DNA of 64,000 nt from Sphingopyxis sp. YF1 (GTDB lineage: Bacteria; Pseudomonadota; Alphaproteobacteria; Sphingomonadales; Sphingomonadaceae). The stretch's first letter is position 1, and every line of letters starts with the position of its first letter. The stretch lies in contig NZ_CP033204.1 in the NCBI RefSeq assembly GCF_022701295.1, positions 1 through 64,000 on the forward strand. Reading direction: 5' to 3'. This document shows, one piece after another, positions 8,430 through 17,432 of the stretch. A program made the position numbers and the translations under genes. The notes under the pieces are model-generated. The model was not told the origin of the DNA. It saw only the letters and a list, made by a program, of their open reading frames with translations, and ran no database searches.

Positions 8430-9563
8430 TCAGGCGAAGGCGCGCGTCAGGATCCCGCGATAGATTGCGGCCAGCGTATGGAGGTCGGCGACCGCGACCG
8501 CCTCGTCGAGCTTGTGCATCGTCGCATTGGTCAGCCCGAATTCGACCACCGGGCACAGCGCGTGCAGGAAACGCGCATCGGATGTGCCGCCCGTCGTCGA
8601 CATTTCGGGCGCGACACCGGTCTCGGCCTCGATCGCCGCGGCGACCAGTCCGGACAGGTCGCCCGGCGGGGTCAGGAACGCCTCGCCCGAAATCTTGCCG
8701 AGGATCTTCGCGCGCGGTTCGACCTCCTGCGCGATGCGCTCGATCATCTGCACCAGATCTGCGCCTCTGTGCTGGTCGTTGAAGCGGATCGACAGCCGCG
8801 CGCGCGCCGAGGCGGGGATGACGTTGGTGGCACCGTTGCCGACGTCGATGTCGGTGAATTCGATGTTCGACGGCTGGAACCAGTCGGTCCCCGCGTCGAG
8901 GCTGACCGAGTCGATCTCGGCCAGGATCTTGACCAGCTTGGGGATCGGATTGTCGGCGAGGTGCGGGTAGGCGACATGCCCCTGCGTGCCCGGCACGTCG
9001 ATCCAGACGTTGACCGATCCGCGCCGCCCGATCTTCACCATGTCGCCGAGCCGGTGGACCGAGGTGGGTTCGCCGACGACGATCATGTCGGGGCGGATGC
9101 CGCGCGCGTCCATATGCTCCATCAGCGCGCGGGTGCCGAAGATCGCGGGCCCTTCCTCGTCGCCGGTGATGATCAGGCTGACCGTCCCCGCGTCGGCGGG
9201 CATCGCCGCGACCGCCGCGACGAAGGCGGCGATCGATCCCTTCATGTCGACCGCGCCGCGCCCGTAGAGCAGGTCGCCGCGGACCTCGGGCGCAAAGGCG
9301 TCGCCCGTCCAGCCCACTCCCGGCGGCACGACGTCGAGGTGGCCCGCAAAGCCGAAATGCTTGCGATTCTTGCCGGTCCGCACCGCGAGCAGATTCTCGA
9401 CAGGCCCGTCGGGCTCGATCCCGTCGATGAAGCGCTCGACGGTGAAGCCGAGCGGGGTGAGCGCGGCCTCGAGCACGTCGAACACCGCGCCGGTGGCGGG
9501 CGTGACGGACGGGGCGGCGATCAGCGCCTTGGCGAGGTCTGCGGGGTCGATGGCGTGGGTCAT
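8430..9563 (-). CDS. dapE: Succinyl-diaminopimelate desuccinylase
   Basis: M20-family zinc hydrolase (377 residues) that converts N-succinyl-LL-2,6-diaminopimelate to LL-DAP and succinate in lysine and peptidoglycan precursor synthesis. Key segments are FAGHLDVVPPG (zinc His and Asp), the catalytic ITGDEEGPA, GEPTS, and a late TGGTSDARF. The C-terminal VEFGLTNATMHKLDE is DapE-like. The length fits the family. It converges on the Smr gene and is followed upstream by a short repeat-containing gap. Confidence 0.95.
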   Translation of the reverse strand: MTHAIDPADLAKALIAAPSVTPATGAVFDVLEAALTPLGFTVERFIDGIEPDGPVENLLAVRTGKNRKHFGFAGHLDVVPPGVGWTGDAFAPEVRGDLLYGRGAVDMKGSIAAFVAAVAAMPADAGTVSLIITGDEEGPAIFGTRALMEHMDARGIRPDMIVVGEPTSVHRLGDMVKIGRRGSVNVWIDVPGTQGHVAYPHLADNPIPKLVKILAEIDSVSLDAGTDWFQPSNIEFTDIDVGNGATNVIPASARARLSIRFNDQHRGADLVQMIERIAQEVEPRAKILGKISGEAFLTPPGDLSGLVAAAIEAETGVAPEMSTTGGTSDARFLHALCPVVEFGLTNATMHKLDEAVAVADLHTLAAIYRGILTRAFA

Positions 9564-9582
9564 GGCGCTCCCTTACCCGTTC

Positions 9583-9630
9583 GTGTCGAGCGAAGTCGAG
9601 ACACGTTGGTGTGGGGGCATCTCGACTTCG
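9583..9630. repeat. Short inverted repeat upstream of dapE
   Basis: CGAAGTCGAGA at 9591-9601 recurs as its reverse complement at 9620-9630. The first arm lies in a sequence that also reads GTGTCGAG..CGAGACAC (9583-9604). Such CGAAGTCGAG motifs are common extragenic repeats in sphingomonad genomes. Confidence 0.5.
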
Positions 9631-9668
9631 CGCGATGCCAGCGGCAGAAAGGGCCGCGGAGGACCGCC

Positions 9669-10136
9669 ATGCCCAAGCTCGATCTCGACGCCATCCCGCA
9701 AACCAACGCCACCGGCTACCCGCCGCCTTTCGACCAGCCCGTGCAGGGGCGCTGGTACCGCCGTCTCGCGCCGGTCACGGGGCTCAGCGATTTTGCCGCG
9801 AGCCACGTCGTGCTCAGGCCCGGCGCGATGTCGTCGCAGCGCCACTGGCACGACGGCGAGGACGAGATGGTGATCATGATCGCGGGCGAAGCCGTGCTCG
9901 TCGAAGACGACGGGCGCTGGCCGATGCGCCCCGGCGATATCGCGGTATGGCCGAAAGGGAGCACCAACGGCCATCATCTGGTGAACGAGAGTGACAGCGA
10001 CTGCGTGCTCGTCGCGCTGGGCGGCGGCAAGAAATACGACACTGGCGGCGGCTATTCGGACATCGATATGCTCTTCACGCCGGAGGGTTATTTCCACAAG
10101 GACGGCACGCCCTATCCGGCCACCCGCCTGCCGTGA
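9669..10136 (+). CDS. Cupin domain protein
   Basis: 155 residues forming a single cupin barrel. The metal-binding motif reads QRHWHDGEDEMVIMIAGE, with the two His, Glu and later His (GHHLV) expected in cupin motifs 1 and 2. The substrate is not predictable; proteins of this shape include sugar isomerases, dioxygenases and small binding proteins. Its stop overlaps the GTG start of the LysE-type transporter (GTGA), so the two are probably co-translated. Confidence 0.85.
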   Translation: MPKLDLDAIPQTNATGYPPPFDQPVQGRWYRRLAPVTGLSDFAASHVVLRPGAMSSQRHWHDGEDEMVIMIAGEAVLVEDDGRWPMRPGDIAVWPKGSTNGHHLVNESDSDCVLVALGGGKKYDTGGGYSDIDMLFTPEGYFHKDGTPYPATRLP

Positions 10137-10750
10137 CGGGCGCCGACTGGGCGGGCTTCGCGCTCGCCGTGCTGCTGATCGAACTGACCCCGGGCCCCAA
10201 CATGGCCTGGCTGGCCGCCCTCTCGATGGGGGAGGGGCGCCGCGCCGGGCTCGCCGCCACCCTGGGCGTCGCGATCGGCCTGTTCGTCAACGCGCTCGCG
10301 GCGGCGTTGGGCATCGCCTATGTCGTTTCGGCGAGCCCCTTCCTCTGGCAAATACTCCGCTGGGGCGGCGCGCTGTTCCTGCTGTGGCTGGCCTGGGAAA
10401 GCTGGCGCGATGCCGGCGAAAACTCGCCCGCCGCCGCGGCGAACGGCCGCTCGCGCCATCATTTCACCGCCGGACTGGTGGTCAACCTGCTCAATCCCAA
10501 GGCGATGCTCTTCTTCATCATCGTCATCCCGCGCTTCAACGGCGGGGCACTGCCCGGCTTCGGGCTGGCCTTTGCGATGGCGATGGTCAGCATCGTGATC
10601 GCAACGTCGGTGCATCTGGGGATCGTGTTCGCGGGCAGCCGGGTCGGCGGCTGGCTGGTCGATCCCGCCAGAACGCGGACGGTTCGCCGCATCCTCGCGC
10701 TCGCGATCGTCGCGGTCGCGCTCTGGTTTGCGGTCACGGCGGGACGCTGA
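10133..10750 (+). CDS. LysE/RhtB family amino-acid exporter
   Basis: 205-residue inner-membrane transporter with about six hydrophobic segments. The family signature LTPGPNMAWL follows the first helix, and the central VNLLNPKAMLFFI is typical of RhtB-like exporters. Likely exports an amino acid or small metabolite; the substrate is unknown. The GTG start overlaps the cupin stop codon by four bases. Confidence 0.9.
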   Translation: MTGADWAGFALAVLLIELTPGPNMAWLAALSMGEGRRAGLAATLGVAIGLFVNALAAALGIAYVVSASPFLWQILRWGGALFLLWLAWESWRDAGENSPAAAANGRSRHHFTAGLVVNLLNPKAMLFFIIVIPRFNGGALPGFGLAFAMAMVSIVIATSVHLGIVFAGSRVGGWLVDPARTRTVRRILALAIVAVALWFAVTAGR

Positions 10751-10765
10751 TCGCGCTCCGCCGCG

Positions 10766-11404
10766 CTACTCCACGCGAAACGACGTCAGCGTGAATGTCG
10801 CAGGCGCACTCGCATAGACGCCGTGCCCGCGCGCGTTCGACGCTCCGAACACCAGCCCGATCCGCTCGGCATCGGCCAGCGCGTCCTGCATCGCGCCGGG
10901 ATTGTTCGCCGAGGGCTGGCCCAGCACCGAAATCCATTGCGGGTCGTCGAGCGCCACGCTGATCTCGCCGACCCCCGGCGCCAGTTCGCGCACCGTCGCC
11001 GCGGGCGCGTACCAGCGATAATATTGATAGGACCCGCGGGCGTTCCAAGTGTCGCCGCGCCGCTGGAGGTAGAGCGATACGGTGCCCGCGCGGTCGGGGT
11101 TCGCCTGCGGCACGAAGCGCGTATCCGCGGCGGCGTCGACGCGGTAGCGCACGACGATCCGCGACTTGCCCGCGAGCGAACCGGGACGGAAGGTCACATA
11201 ATGGACATGCCCCGCCGCCTTGCTGCCAACCGGGAAGTCGAACGACCAGCCGCCGCGTTCGGGCCTGGGCGCCGGCGGCATGTTCACCGAATAATTCTTG
11301 CCGCGGATGACCGGGCCGATTTCCCATTCGGAGGCGGCGGGCGCCGCGGCCGCCGCGACGGCGGTTCCGAGCGCAAGGACGGAGGCGAGAAGCGGGCGGT
11401 TCAT
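10766..11404 (-). CDS. Secreted protein of unknown function
   Basis: 212 residues with a cleavable signal peptide (MNRPLLASVLALGTAVAAAAAP). The mature part is rich in beta-type sequence and aromatic residues (YYRWYAP, DDPQWISVLG) and would suit a lectin-like or polysaccharide-lyase-like beta-sandwich, but no catalytic motif is visible and I do not recognise the family. The start at 11404 is chosen because it places the signal peptide at the N-terminus. Converges on the LysE-type gene. Confidence 0.7.
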   Translation of the reverse strand: MNRPLLASVLALGTAVAAAAAPAASEWEIGPVIRGKNYSVNMPPAPRPERGGWSFDFPVGSKAAGHVHYVTFRPGSLAGKSRIVVRYRVDAAADTRFVPQANPDRAGTVSLYLQRRGDTWNARGSYQYYRWYAPAATVRELAPGVGEISVALDDPQWISVLGQPSANNPGAMQDALADAERIGLVFGASNARGHGVYASAPATFTLTSFRVE

Positions 11405-11557
11405 GCGATTCCCATAGCATTCATCGCGCTGCGTGCGCTGAACCATATGTTCATGCAGGCGTCATCCTCGATCGCGGCGAGCCGACCGCCGATCTTTCCC
11501 TGACCGTGAGAATGTCGGAGGCCCCTGTCGGGGACGTTCGGGGCTACGGATAGTCCG

Positions 11558-12229
11558 TCAGCCCTCCGCGGGCCCTTCGAACGCCTCGATCACCCAATCT
11601 TCGGCCTGCGCGCCGCCGATCCATTCCTGCATGTGCGGATGGCTGATCACCGCCTGGCAATAGGGCACGGCAAAGCGCGGCAGCGGGATCGAGTAAGTGA
11701 TGAAGCGCGTCACCACCGGCGCGAACATCATGTCGGCGGCGGACCAGTCGCCGAACAGATAATCGCCTTCGCCGCCGAAACGCGCGCGCGCCTCGGCCCA
11801 GATCTGGACGATGCGGATGACGTCGGCCTGCACTTCGGGCAGCAATTCGGCGGCCGGATAGATGCGGCGGATGTTCATGCTGTGGTTGCGGCGCAGCGCC
11901 GCAAAGCTCGAATGCATCTCGGCCGCCATCGACCGTGCCATCGCGCGCGCGGGCCACGCCTCGGGCCAGTAACCGCGCTCCCCGCCGGTCTTTTCGTTCA
12001 GGTAATCGACGATCGCCAGACTGTCCCACACGACGATGTCCTCGCCGTCCCACAGGATCGGGACCTTGCCCCCCGACGGCGCAAATTCGTCACCTTCGCG
12101 GCGGTTCGACCAGTCCTCGTCGTACAGCGGGACGGTGATCTCTTCGAACGGCAGGCCGCTGTGCTTGGCGGCGAGCCACCCGCGCAGGCTCCAGCTCGAA
12201 TAGGCCTTGTTGCCGATGAAGAGTTTCAT
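11558..12229 (-). CDS. Glutathione S-transferase family protein
   Basis: 223 residues. The N-terminal thioredoxin-like domain starts MKLFIGNKAYSSWSLRGWL and includes KVPILWDG with the cis-Pro; the helical C-terminal domain follows. The SSWSLR motif resembles bacterial GSTs that use Ser rather than Tyr as catalytic residue. Conjugates or reduces electrophiles with glutathione; the substrate is unknown. Located just upstream of engB in the same direction, with a small hairpin between. Confidence 0.85.
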   Translation of the reverse strand: MKLFIGNKAYSSWSLRGWLAAKHSGLPFEEITVPLYDEDWSNRREGDEFAPSGGKVPILWDGEDIVVWDSLAIVDYLNEKTGGERGYWPEAWPARAMARSMAAEMHSSFAALRRNHSMNIRRIYPAAELLPEVQADVIRIVQIWAEARARFGGEGDYLFGDWSAADMMFAPVVTRFITYSIPLPRFAVPYCQAVISHPHMQEWIGGAQAEDWVIEAFEGPAEG

Positions 12230-12247
12230 GCGTCGTCCTTTTGTCCT

Positions 12248-12265
12248 CCTCCCGCTTGCGGGAGG
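12248..12265. repeat. Short G+C-rich palindrome between GST gene and engB
   Basis: An 18-base palindrome (CCTCCCGCTTGCGGGAGG) able to form a tight hairpin. No T-run follows on the minus strand, so it looks more like an extragenic repeat than a terminator. Confidence 0.45.
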
Positions 12266-12277
12266 GGGCGCCCGGTG

Positions 12278-12928
12278 TCAAACTTCGACCGCCTCCAGCA
12301 CCGCCGTGCGCAGCTCGGCGATGCCCATGCCCTTTTCGCTGCTCGTCGCGATCACTTCGGGGTGCGCGGCGGGATGCTTGCGCGCCTCGGCTTCGGTCGC
12401 CGCCTGCACCGCGGCAAGGTCGCTCGCCTTCACCTTGTCGGTCTTGGTCAGCACGATCCGGTAACTCACCGCCGCGACGTCGAGCATTTCAAGCACCTCG
12501 CGGTCGACGTCCTTGATCCCGTGGCGGCTGTCGATCAGCACCAGCGTGCGTTTCAGCACCTGCCGCCCGCGCAGATAGTCGTTCACCAGGAATCGCCATT
12601 TCTTGACGACGTCCCTGGGCGCCTTGGCAAAGCCGTAACCGGGCATGTCGACCAGCCGGAACACCAAAGGCGACCCGACGTCGAAATAGTTGAGCTCCTG
12701 CGTGCGCCCCGGCGTGACCGAGGTGCGCGCCAGCCCATTGCGGTTCGTCAGCGCGTTGAGCAGCGACGATTTGCCGACGTTCGAACGACCCGCGAATGCG
12801 ATTTCGGGAACGCTCGGGCTGGGCAGGTGCTGGAGGGCGGGGGCCGACTTCAGAAAGGCGATCGGCCCCGCGAACAGCTTGCGCGCGCGCTCCTCCCTGT
12901 CGGCGGCACCCGGATCATTCTCGCTCAC
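12278..12928 (-). CDS. engB: Ribosome biogenesis GTPase EngB (YihA/YsxC)
   Basis: 216-residue TRAFAC GTPase required for large-subunit assembly and sometimes for division. G1 is GRSNVGKSS, G3 is DMPG and G4 is TKTD, all intact. The GTG start overlaps the yidC stop codon as GTGA, which fixes the start and suggests translational coupling. Last gene of rpmH-rnpA-yidD-yidC-engB. Confidence 0.95.
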   Translation of the reverse strand: MSENDPGAADREERARKLFAGPIAFLKSAPALQHLPSPSVPEIAFAGRSNVGKSSLLNALTNRNGLARTSVTPGRTQELNYFDVGSPLVFRLVDMPGYGFAKAPRDVVKKWRFLVNDYLRGRQVLKRTLVLIDSRHGIKDVDREVLEMLDVAAVSYRIVLTKTDKVKASDLAAVQAATEAEARKHPAAHPEVIATSSEKGMGIAELRTAVLEAVEV

Positions 12929-14679
12929 TTCGCGACCGCCGCCTTCAGCGCCGGGAACTTGCGGTACATCCACTGCTGTTGCCCGATCGACAGGATGTTG
13001 TTGGTGATCCAGTACAGCAGCAGCCCCGCCGCGAACGGCGCCATGATGAACATGAACAGCCAGGGCATGATCTTGAACACCTGCGCCTGCACCGGATCGG
13101 CGGGGGCGGGGTTCAGGCGGAACTGCAGCCACATGGTGATCCCCAGGATCACCGCCAGCACGCCGATCGACAGGATCGAGGGCGGAGTGAAGGGCAGCAG
13201 GCCGAACAGGTTCAAAATATGCAGCGGGTCGGGTGCCGACAGATCCTTGATCCACAGCGCGAACGGCTGGTGGCGCATTTCGATCGTCAGCATCAGCACC
13301 TTGTACAGCGCATAGAAGATCGGAATCTGGATCAGGATCGGCAGGCAGCCCGCGAGCGGGTTGATCTTCTCGTCCTTGTAGAGCTTCATCAGCTCCTGCT
13401 GCATCTTTGGCTTGTCGTCCTTGTACCGGTCCTGCAGCGCCTTCATCTTGGGCTGGACGACGCGCATCTGCGCCATCGACGAGAATTGCCGGTTGGCGAT
13501 CGGGAACATCAGCAGGCGGATGATCAGCGTCAGAACCATGATCGCGACGCCGAAATTGCCGAGCTGGCGGAACAGCCAGTCGAGCAGCTTGAAGATCGGC
13601 ACGGCGAAGAATTCGAACCAGCCCCAGTCGATCGCGTTCGACAGGCGCGTGATGCCCTGCTGGTCCTGATAGCGTTCCAGCGTCGCGACCTCCTTCGCGC
13701 CCGCGAAGATGCGGCTCGTCGTCGTGACCTGGCGGCCCGGCGCGACCTGCTGGAAATCGCGCGCGAACATCGTCTGGTAATTGTTCGCGGCCGGCGAGGC
13801 GATCTGCGCGGTGACGCGCTCGCCCTGCGCCGGAATGACAGCCGCGAGCCAATATTTGTCGGTGAAGCCCAGCCAGGCGGCCGAAGTGTAGCGCACCGCG
13901 CGGCCCGGAGCTTCTTCGACATCGTCATAATCGGTGTCGAACACCGACTTGCCGCCCAGATAGCCGGTCGGCCCGACGTGGATCGTCCAGCTGTCCTGCT
14001 CGTGCGGATCGGTCGGCTTGCCGAACCGGTCGATCAGCGCAAAGCTGCTCGCCGTCACCGGCGCGGTGCCGGTGTTGGCGATCGTCTGCTTCGCGGTGAT
14101 CAAGTAATTTTCGTCGATGCTATATTCGATGCGGAACGTCTGTCCCGCGCCATTCGCCCAGCTCAGCGTCACCGGCGTGGTCGGGGTCAGCTTGCCGCCG
14201 GTCGCGGTCCACAGCGTGTTCGGGCCGGGAACCTGGATTCCCTGCGCCGACCAGCCGAGGCTTGCGAAATAGGCGGATTTGGTGCCGCCGGGCGCGAACA
14301 GGCGAACCGCGGGCGAATCCTTCGCGATCGTCTGGCGATATTTCGACAGCGTGATGTCGTCGACGCGCGCGCCGACCAGGTTGATCGACCCCTTGATCGT
14401 CGGCGTCTCGATCGGAATGCGGTTGCCTTCGCCCAGCGCGGCCTCGACCGGGCGGATCGCCTGCGGTGCGGTTGCGGGCGCGCCGGGGGCGGGCAGGCCG
14501 GCGGGCTGGCCCTGCGCCGCGGGAGTCGTCGCGGGGGCGCCGTTGGCAGTCCCCGCCACCGTCTTGGTCACGTCGGGCTTGTCGGGGGTCGGAAAGAATT
14601 TCTCTGCGACGAAGTTCCAGCCCAGCAGGATGGCCACCGACAAAAGGATTGCCGCGATCAGGTTACGCTTGTCGTCCAC
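12925..14679 (-). CDS. yidC: Membrane protein insertase YidC
   Basis: 584 residues. The N-terminal signal-anchor (AAILLSVAILLGWNFV) is followed by an Ala/Pro-rich stretch, a large periplasmic beta domain typical of Gram-negative YidC, and the conserved C-terminal insertase core with five helices, including LLMFPIANRQFSSMAQM and LAGCLPILIQIPIFYAL. It inserts and folds inner-membrane proteins alone or with SecYEG. GTG start; overlaps engB by four bases and follows yidD. Confidence 0.97.
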   Translation of the reverse strand: MDDKRNLIAAILLSVAILLGWNFVAEKFFPTPDKPDVTKTVAGTANGAPATTPAAQGQPAGLPAPGAPATAPQAIRPVEAALGEGNRIPIETPTIKGSINLVGARVDDITLSKYRQTIAKDSPAVRLFAPGGTKSAYFASLGWSAQGIQVPGPNTLWTATGGKLTPTTPVTLSWANGAGQTFRIEYSIDENYLITAKQTIANTGTAPVTASSFALIDRFGKPTDPHEQDSWTIHVGPTGYLGGKSVFDTDYDDVEEAPGRAVRYTSAAWLGFTDKYWLAAVIPAQGERVTAQIASPAANNYQTMFARDFQQVAPGRQVTTTSRIFAGAKEVATLERYQDQQGITRLSNAIDWGWFEFFAVPIFKLLDWLFRQLGNFGVAIMVLTLIIRLLMFPIANRQFSSMAQMRVVQPKMKALQDRYKDDKPKMQQELMKLYKDEKINPLAGCLPILIQIPIFYALYKVLMLTIEMRHQPFALWIKDLSAPDPLHILNLFGLLPFTPPSILSIGVLAVILGITMWLQFRLNPAPADPVQAQVFKIMPWLFMFIMAPFAAGLLLYWITNNILSIGQQQWMYRKFPALKAAVAK

Positions 14680-14723
14680 GCTCGTTGGTCTCTCTTCGTC
14701 TCAATGTCGGGGTTTGGCGCCCG

Positions 14724-14936
14724 TCATGGCACCGGGTCGTAGCCATGCCCGCCCCACGGATGGCAGCGCAATAGCCGCTTTGTCGCCAGCCAGCCACCCT
14801 TGATCGCACCATGGCGCTGAAGCGCGGTGATGGCATAGGCGCTGCAAGAAGGGGCATAGCGGCATGTCGGCGGCAGGATGCGCGACGGGCCCAACTGCCA
14901 GGCGCGCGCGATCAGGATCAGCAGCTTCGCGATCAT
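14724..14936 (-). CDS. yidD: Membrane protein insertion efficiency factor YidD
   Basis: 70-residue family protein with the diagnostic CRYAPSCSAYA motif and the terminal HPWGGHGYDPVP. It supports YidC-dependent insertion; the mechanism is poorly understood. Its ATG overlaps the rnpA stop (ATGA), and yidC follows downstream. Confidence 0.95.
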   Translation of the reverse strand: MIAKLLILIARAWQLGPSRILPPTCRYAPSCSAYAITALQRHGAIKGGWLATKRLLRCHPWGGHGYDPVP

Positions 14937-15277
14937 GGCGCCTTGGCCAGCTTCTTCGCGGCGCGCGCCAGCGCCGATTCGAGCTGTTCGCCCAGTTCGG
15001 CAAAGACGATGTCGTTGCTGCCCGGGCGGCCGATCAGCACATGGTCGGCGCCGGCGATCCCCGCGCGCGGCAAAATCTGCCGCACCAGCGCGCGCATCCG
15101 GCGCTTCATCCGGTTGCGCGTGACTGCATTGCCGTTCTTCTTGCTGACCGTATAGCCGATGCCCGGCACTTCGTCGCCGTCGCCGCGCGGGCGGACGAGC
15201 AAGACGAAGCCGGGCACGGGAAAGCGAAGGCCGCGGTTGGCGGCCAGAAATTCGCTGCGTTTGGAAAGCGTTCGCAC
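14933..15277 (-). CDS. rnpA: Ribonuclease P protein component
   Basis: About 114 residues; the basic protein that aids RNase P RNA in 5' tRNA maturation. The motif RNRMKRRMR in the second half is the RNP signature, preceded by the central GIGYTVSKKNGNAV. The start is uncertain: GTG at 15277 gives the usual N-terminus VRTLSKRSEF and lies 38 bases after rpmH; the open frame itself extends further upstream. Overlaps yidD by four bases. Confidence 0.93.
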   Translation of the reverse strand: MRTLSKRSEFLAANRGLRFPVPGFVLLVRPRGDGDEVPGIGYTVSKKNGNAVTRNRMKRRMRALVRQILPRAGIAGADHVLIGRPGSNDIVFAELGEQLESALARAAKKLAKAP

Positions 15278-15315
15278 CAGCCCGGCAATGCTAGGCCCGG
15301 GTGCAGCGCCGGCGC

Positions 15316-15450
15316 TTAGGCCGACAGCTTCTTGCGGCCGCGGGCGCGACGGGCGGCCAGGACCTTGCGGCCGCCGACGGTGGCCTTGCGGGCACGGAAA
15401 CCATGACGGCGCTTGCGCACGAGGCGGCTCGGTTGATAAGTACGCTTCAT
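15316..15450 (-). CDS. rpmH: 50S ribosomal protein L34
   Basis: A 44-codon gene found by reading the minus strand: it begins [18 protein letters not shown] and ends RGRKKLSA. This is a full-length L34, the very basic protein of the large ribosomal subunit. It heads the conserved rpmH-rnpA-yidD-yidC-engB order. The promoter should lie in 15451-15484, after the terminator of the upstream gene. Confidence 0.97.
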   Translation of the reverse strand: MKRTYQPSRLVRKRRHGFRARKATVGGRKVLAARRARGRKKLSA

Positions 15451-15484
15451 CGCGGTTTTCCCTAAATCTCTTCGGTCGTTCTAA

Positions 15485-15513
15485 CGAAAAAGGGCCGCCA
15501 AACGCGGGCGGCC
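15485..15513 (-). terminator. Intrinsic terminator upstream of rpmH
   Basis: Reading the minus strand, GGCCGCC (15513-15507) pairs with GGCGGCC (15499-15493) across a 7-base loop and is followed by CTTTTTC. It would end transcription of the small membrane-protein gene (15552-15863) before rpmH. Confidence 0.7.
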
Positions 15514-15551
15514 GCCAGTGGGGGCGCGGATAAGCGGGATTCGCGTGGAAG

Positions 15552-15863
15552 TCAATCATCATCCAGCGCCCTTTCGATCCGTTCGCGTGCGCGGCGCCGC
15601 GCGGCACTCACCCGGCGCATGATCCGATCGGCGCGATCGCCGTAGCGCGGATGCCGTCGTTTGAAGAGGACATAGCGGCGCTTGGCCCAAGCGCTGTTCT
15701 GGAGGCACAGCATCAGCCCGATCGGAAAGACGATCAGGAAGCCGGGGCCGGGCAGCGGCCCGATGATCACCGCGACGATCATCAGCAGCACGCCCAGGCA
15801 GAAGAGCGCGGTCCTGACCTGCGCGTTCAACCGCATCCGCTGATAGAGGCTCCGCTTCGCCAT
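15552..15863 (-). CDS. Small PGPGW-type membrane protein
   Basis: 103 residues with one or two hydrophobic segments. The central IIGPLPGPGFLIVFPIGL resembles the PGPGW transmembrane family, and the protein ends in a long Arg-rich basic helix (RRVSAARRRARERIER). No function is established. A terminator follows, so it is probably its own transcription unit ahead of rpmH. Confidence 0.75.
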   Translation of the reverse strand: MAKRSLYQRMRLNAQVRTALFCLGVLLMIVAVIIGPLPGPGFLIVFPIGLMLCLQNSAWAKRRYVLFKRRHPRYGDRADRIMRRVSAARRRARERIERALDDD

Positions 15864-15906
15864 AGGGGGCGATGTGGGGCGCGCCGCGGCGTGTTACAAG
15901 GCTAGA

Positions 15907-16701
15907 TCAGTTCAGCGCGACGTAGCGCGCCATGTCGTCGCGCGTCAGATAGGTGACGGCGTCGAACGGCGTCGCGTTGGTCATCGCGTAAAAGGCGCGC
16001 GCACTGGCGTCGTCCATGCCCATCTCGCGGTAATAGCCCAGATATTCGGCGTGCACCGGGTCGCTCGCCGGATAGTCGCGCGCTTCGCGGCCATCTTCGT
16101 CGGCCCAGCTGTGGACGCCGAATTCGGCGTCGGCCGCGGCGCTGCGCTTCACCCCGGCGAGCCACAGTTCGACCGCGCCCGAGCGGACCGATCCGCCCGC
16201 GGGCACCACCGTTTCCATGCCCTGCCGCCGGATCGCGCGCGCGAGGGTCAGGTTCGCCGCTTCGTCGAGGCTGCCGGGGCAGTCGACCATCTCGAGCCGA
16301 CGGAGGCCGGGATACGCGGCGAGCATCGCCGCGAACTCGCGCGGCGTGGCACTATCGACATCGCCCGCCATGCGCACCGTCGCAGCGTCGACCACCTCGA
16401 ACGGGCCGAAGCGCGCACGGGCGTGGCCCCGCGCGGCGAGCCCCGCCGCGGGCGCATAGCGCCGCGCCCCGCCGAGGTCGGTCCCTTCGGCGAGCGCCGC
16501 GTCGTCGAGCAGCCCGGCGGTCTCGTCGGCCACCGCGCCATCCTCGGCGCCACCGCCACCGCCGTCGTCATCGGCATAGGTCCAGCTGACCGTCGTCGTC
16601 GTGACCGTGATGACCTGCTGTGCCTGCGCCGGCGCGAACGCCAGCACCGCCGCGAGCGAGGCGACGATCAGGGGGCGGACAAGGGCGGCGGTTGAAACCA
16701 T
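15907..16701 (-). CDS. Secreted protein, possibly ClpP-like (COG3904 type)
   Basis: 264 residues with a signal peptide ending APAQAQ. After an acidic, Gly-rich stretch, a domain has the spacing of periplasmic ClpP/crotonase-fold proteins: CPGSLDEAANLTLARAIRRQG, then PAGGSVRSGAVELWLAGVKR, then GVHSW. Related COG3904 proteins are predicted periplasmic proteins without known substrates. The usual catalytic Ser in an SxC context is not obvious here, so activity is uncertain. Confidence 0.6.
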   Translation of the reverse strand: MVSTAALVRPLIVASLAAVLAFAPAQAQQVITVTTTTVSWTYADDDGGGGGAEDGAVADETAGLLDDAALAEGTDLGGARRYAPAAGLAARGHARARFGPFEVVDAATVRMAGDVDSATPREFAAMLAAYPGLRRLEMVDCPGSLDEAANLTLARAIRRQGMETVVPAGGSVRSGAVELWLAGVKRSAAADAEFGVHSWADEDGREARDYPASDPVHAEYLGYYREMGMDDASARAFYAMTNATPFDAVTYLTRDDMARYVALN

Positions 16702-16778
16702 GCCGCCCCTTTCGCGCGCGCGCGGCTACCAAATGGCAAAGCGGCAGCGTCAGCGCGGCGTTAACCGCGATCCGGGAC

Positions 16779-17432
16779 TCAGTCGCGATCGGGGGCGCCG
16801 CCTGGGAAATAATGGCGATAGGGCCGCGCGCCGTCGACCGCGCGTGCAACCGAAGGGCGTGCGAGCAGGCGCGCGCGATAGCCGCGCAGATTCTCGTATT
16901 GCGCCGGGATTTCGTGCACCCAGTCGGCGTAGAAGAGCGACGGCGCCGCCGCGCAATCGGCGAGGGTGAAACCCGCCGGGGTCGCCCAGCCGCCGCCCGC
17001 CAGCTCCTTGTCGAGCCAGGCGTAGATCGTATCGAGCCCGGCCCTCGCTTTCGCGACGATCATCGGCGCATGGCCTTCGGGGCCGCGGATGCGGTCGTTC
17101 ACGATCTCCTGCATCACCGCCATCACGTGCAGGTCGAAGACGCGGTCCATCTGCCGTATCTTCAGCGCATCGTCGGGATCTTCAGGGATCAGCCGCGGTT
17201 CGGGCGCGATGCGGTCGAGATATTCGATGATGATCGACGTCTCGAACCAGCTCTTGTCGCCGTCGACGAGCAGCGGGAATTTACCCACCGGCCACAGCGC
17301 ACGCAACTCCTCGGCATGACCCGGAAATTCGGGGTCGACGTTGCGATATTCGAAATCGAGTTCCTTTTCATACAGCGCGATCTGCGCCTTCCAGCTGTAA
17401 GAGGAAAAGGGATGGCCATAGAAGATCAGCAT
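16779..17432 (-). CDS. Glutathione S-transferase family protein
   Basis: 217 residues. The thioredoxin-like N-terminal half begins MLIFYGHPFSSYSWKAQIAL, with VGKFPLLVDGD providing the cis-Pro and FETSIIIEYLD the glutathione-binding Ser region. A helical C-terminal domain follows. Probably cytoplasmic detoxification. The ATG overlaps the stop of the upstream membrane-protein gene (ATGA), placing it at the end of a long minus-strand series. Confidence 0.87.
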   Translation of the reverse strand: MLIFYGHPFSSYSWKAQIALYEKELDFEYRNVDPEFPGHAEELRALWPVGKFPLLVDGDKSWFETSIIIEYLDRIAPEPRLIPEDPDDALKIRQMDRVFDLHVMAVMQEIVNDRIRGPEGHAPMIVAKARAGLDTIYAWLDKELAGGGWATPAGFTLADCAAAPSLFYADWVHEIPAQYENLRGYRARLLARPSVARAVDGARPYRHYFPGGAPDRD

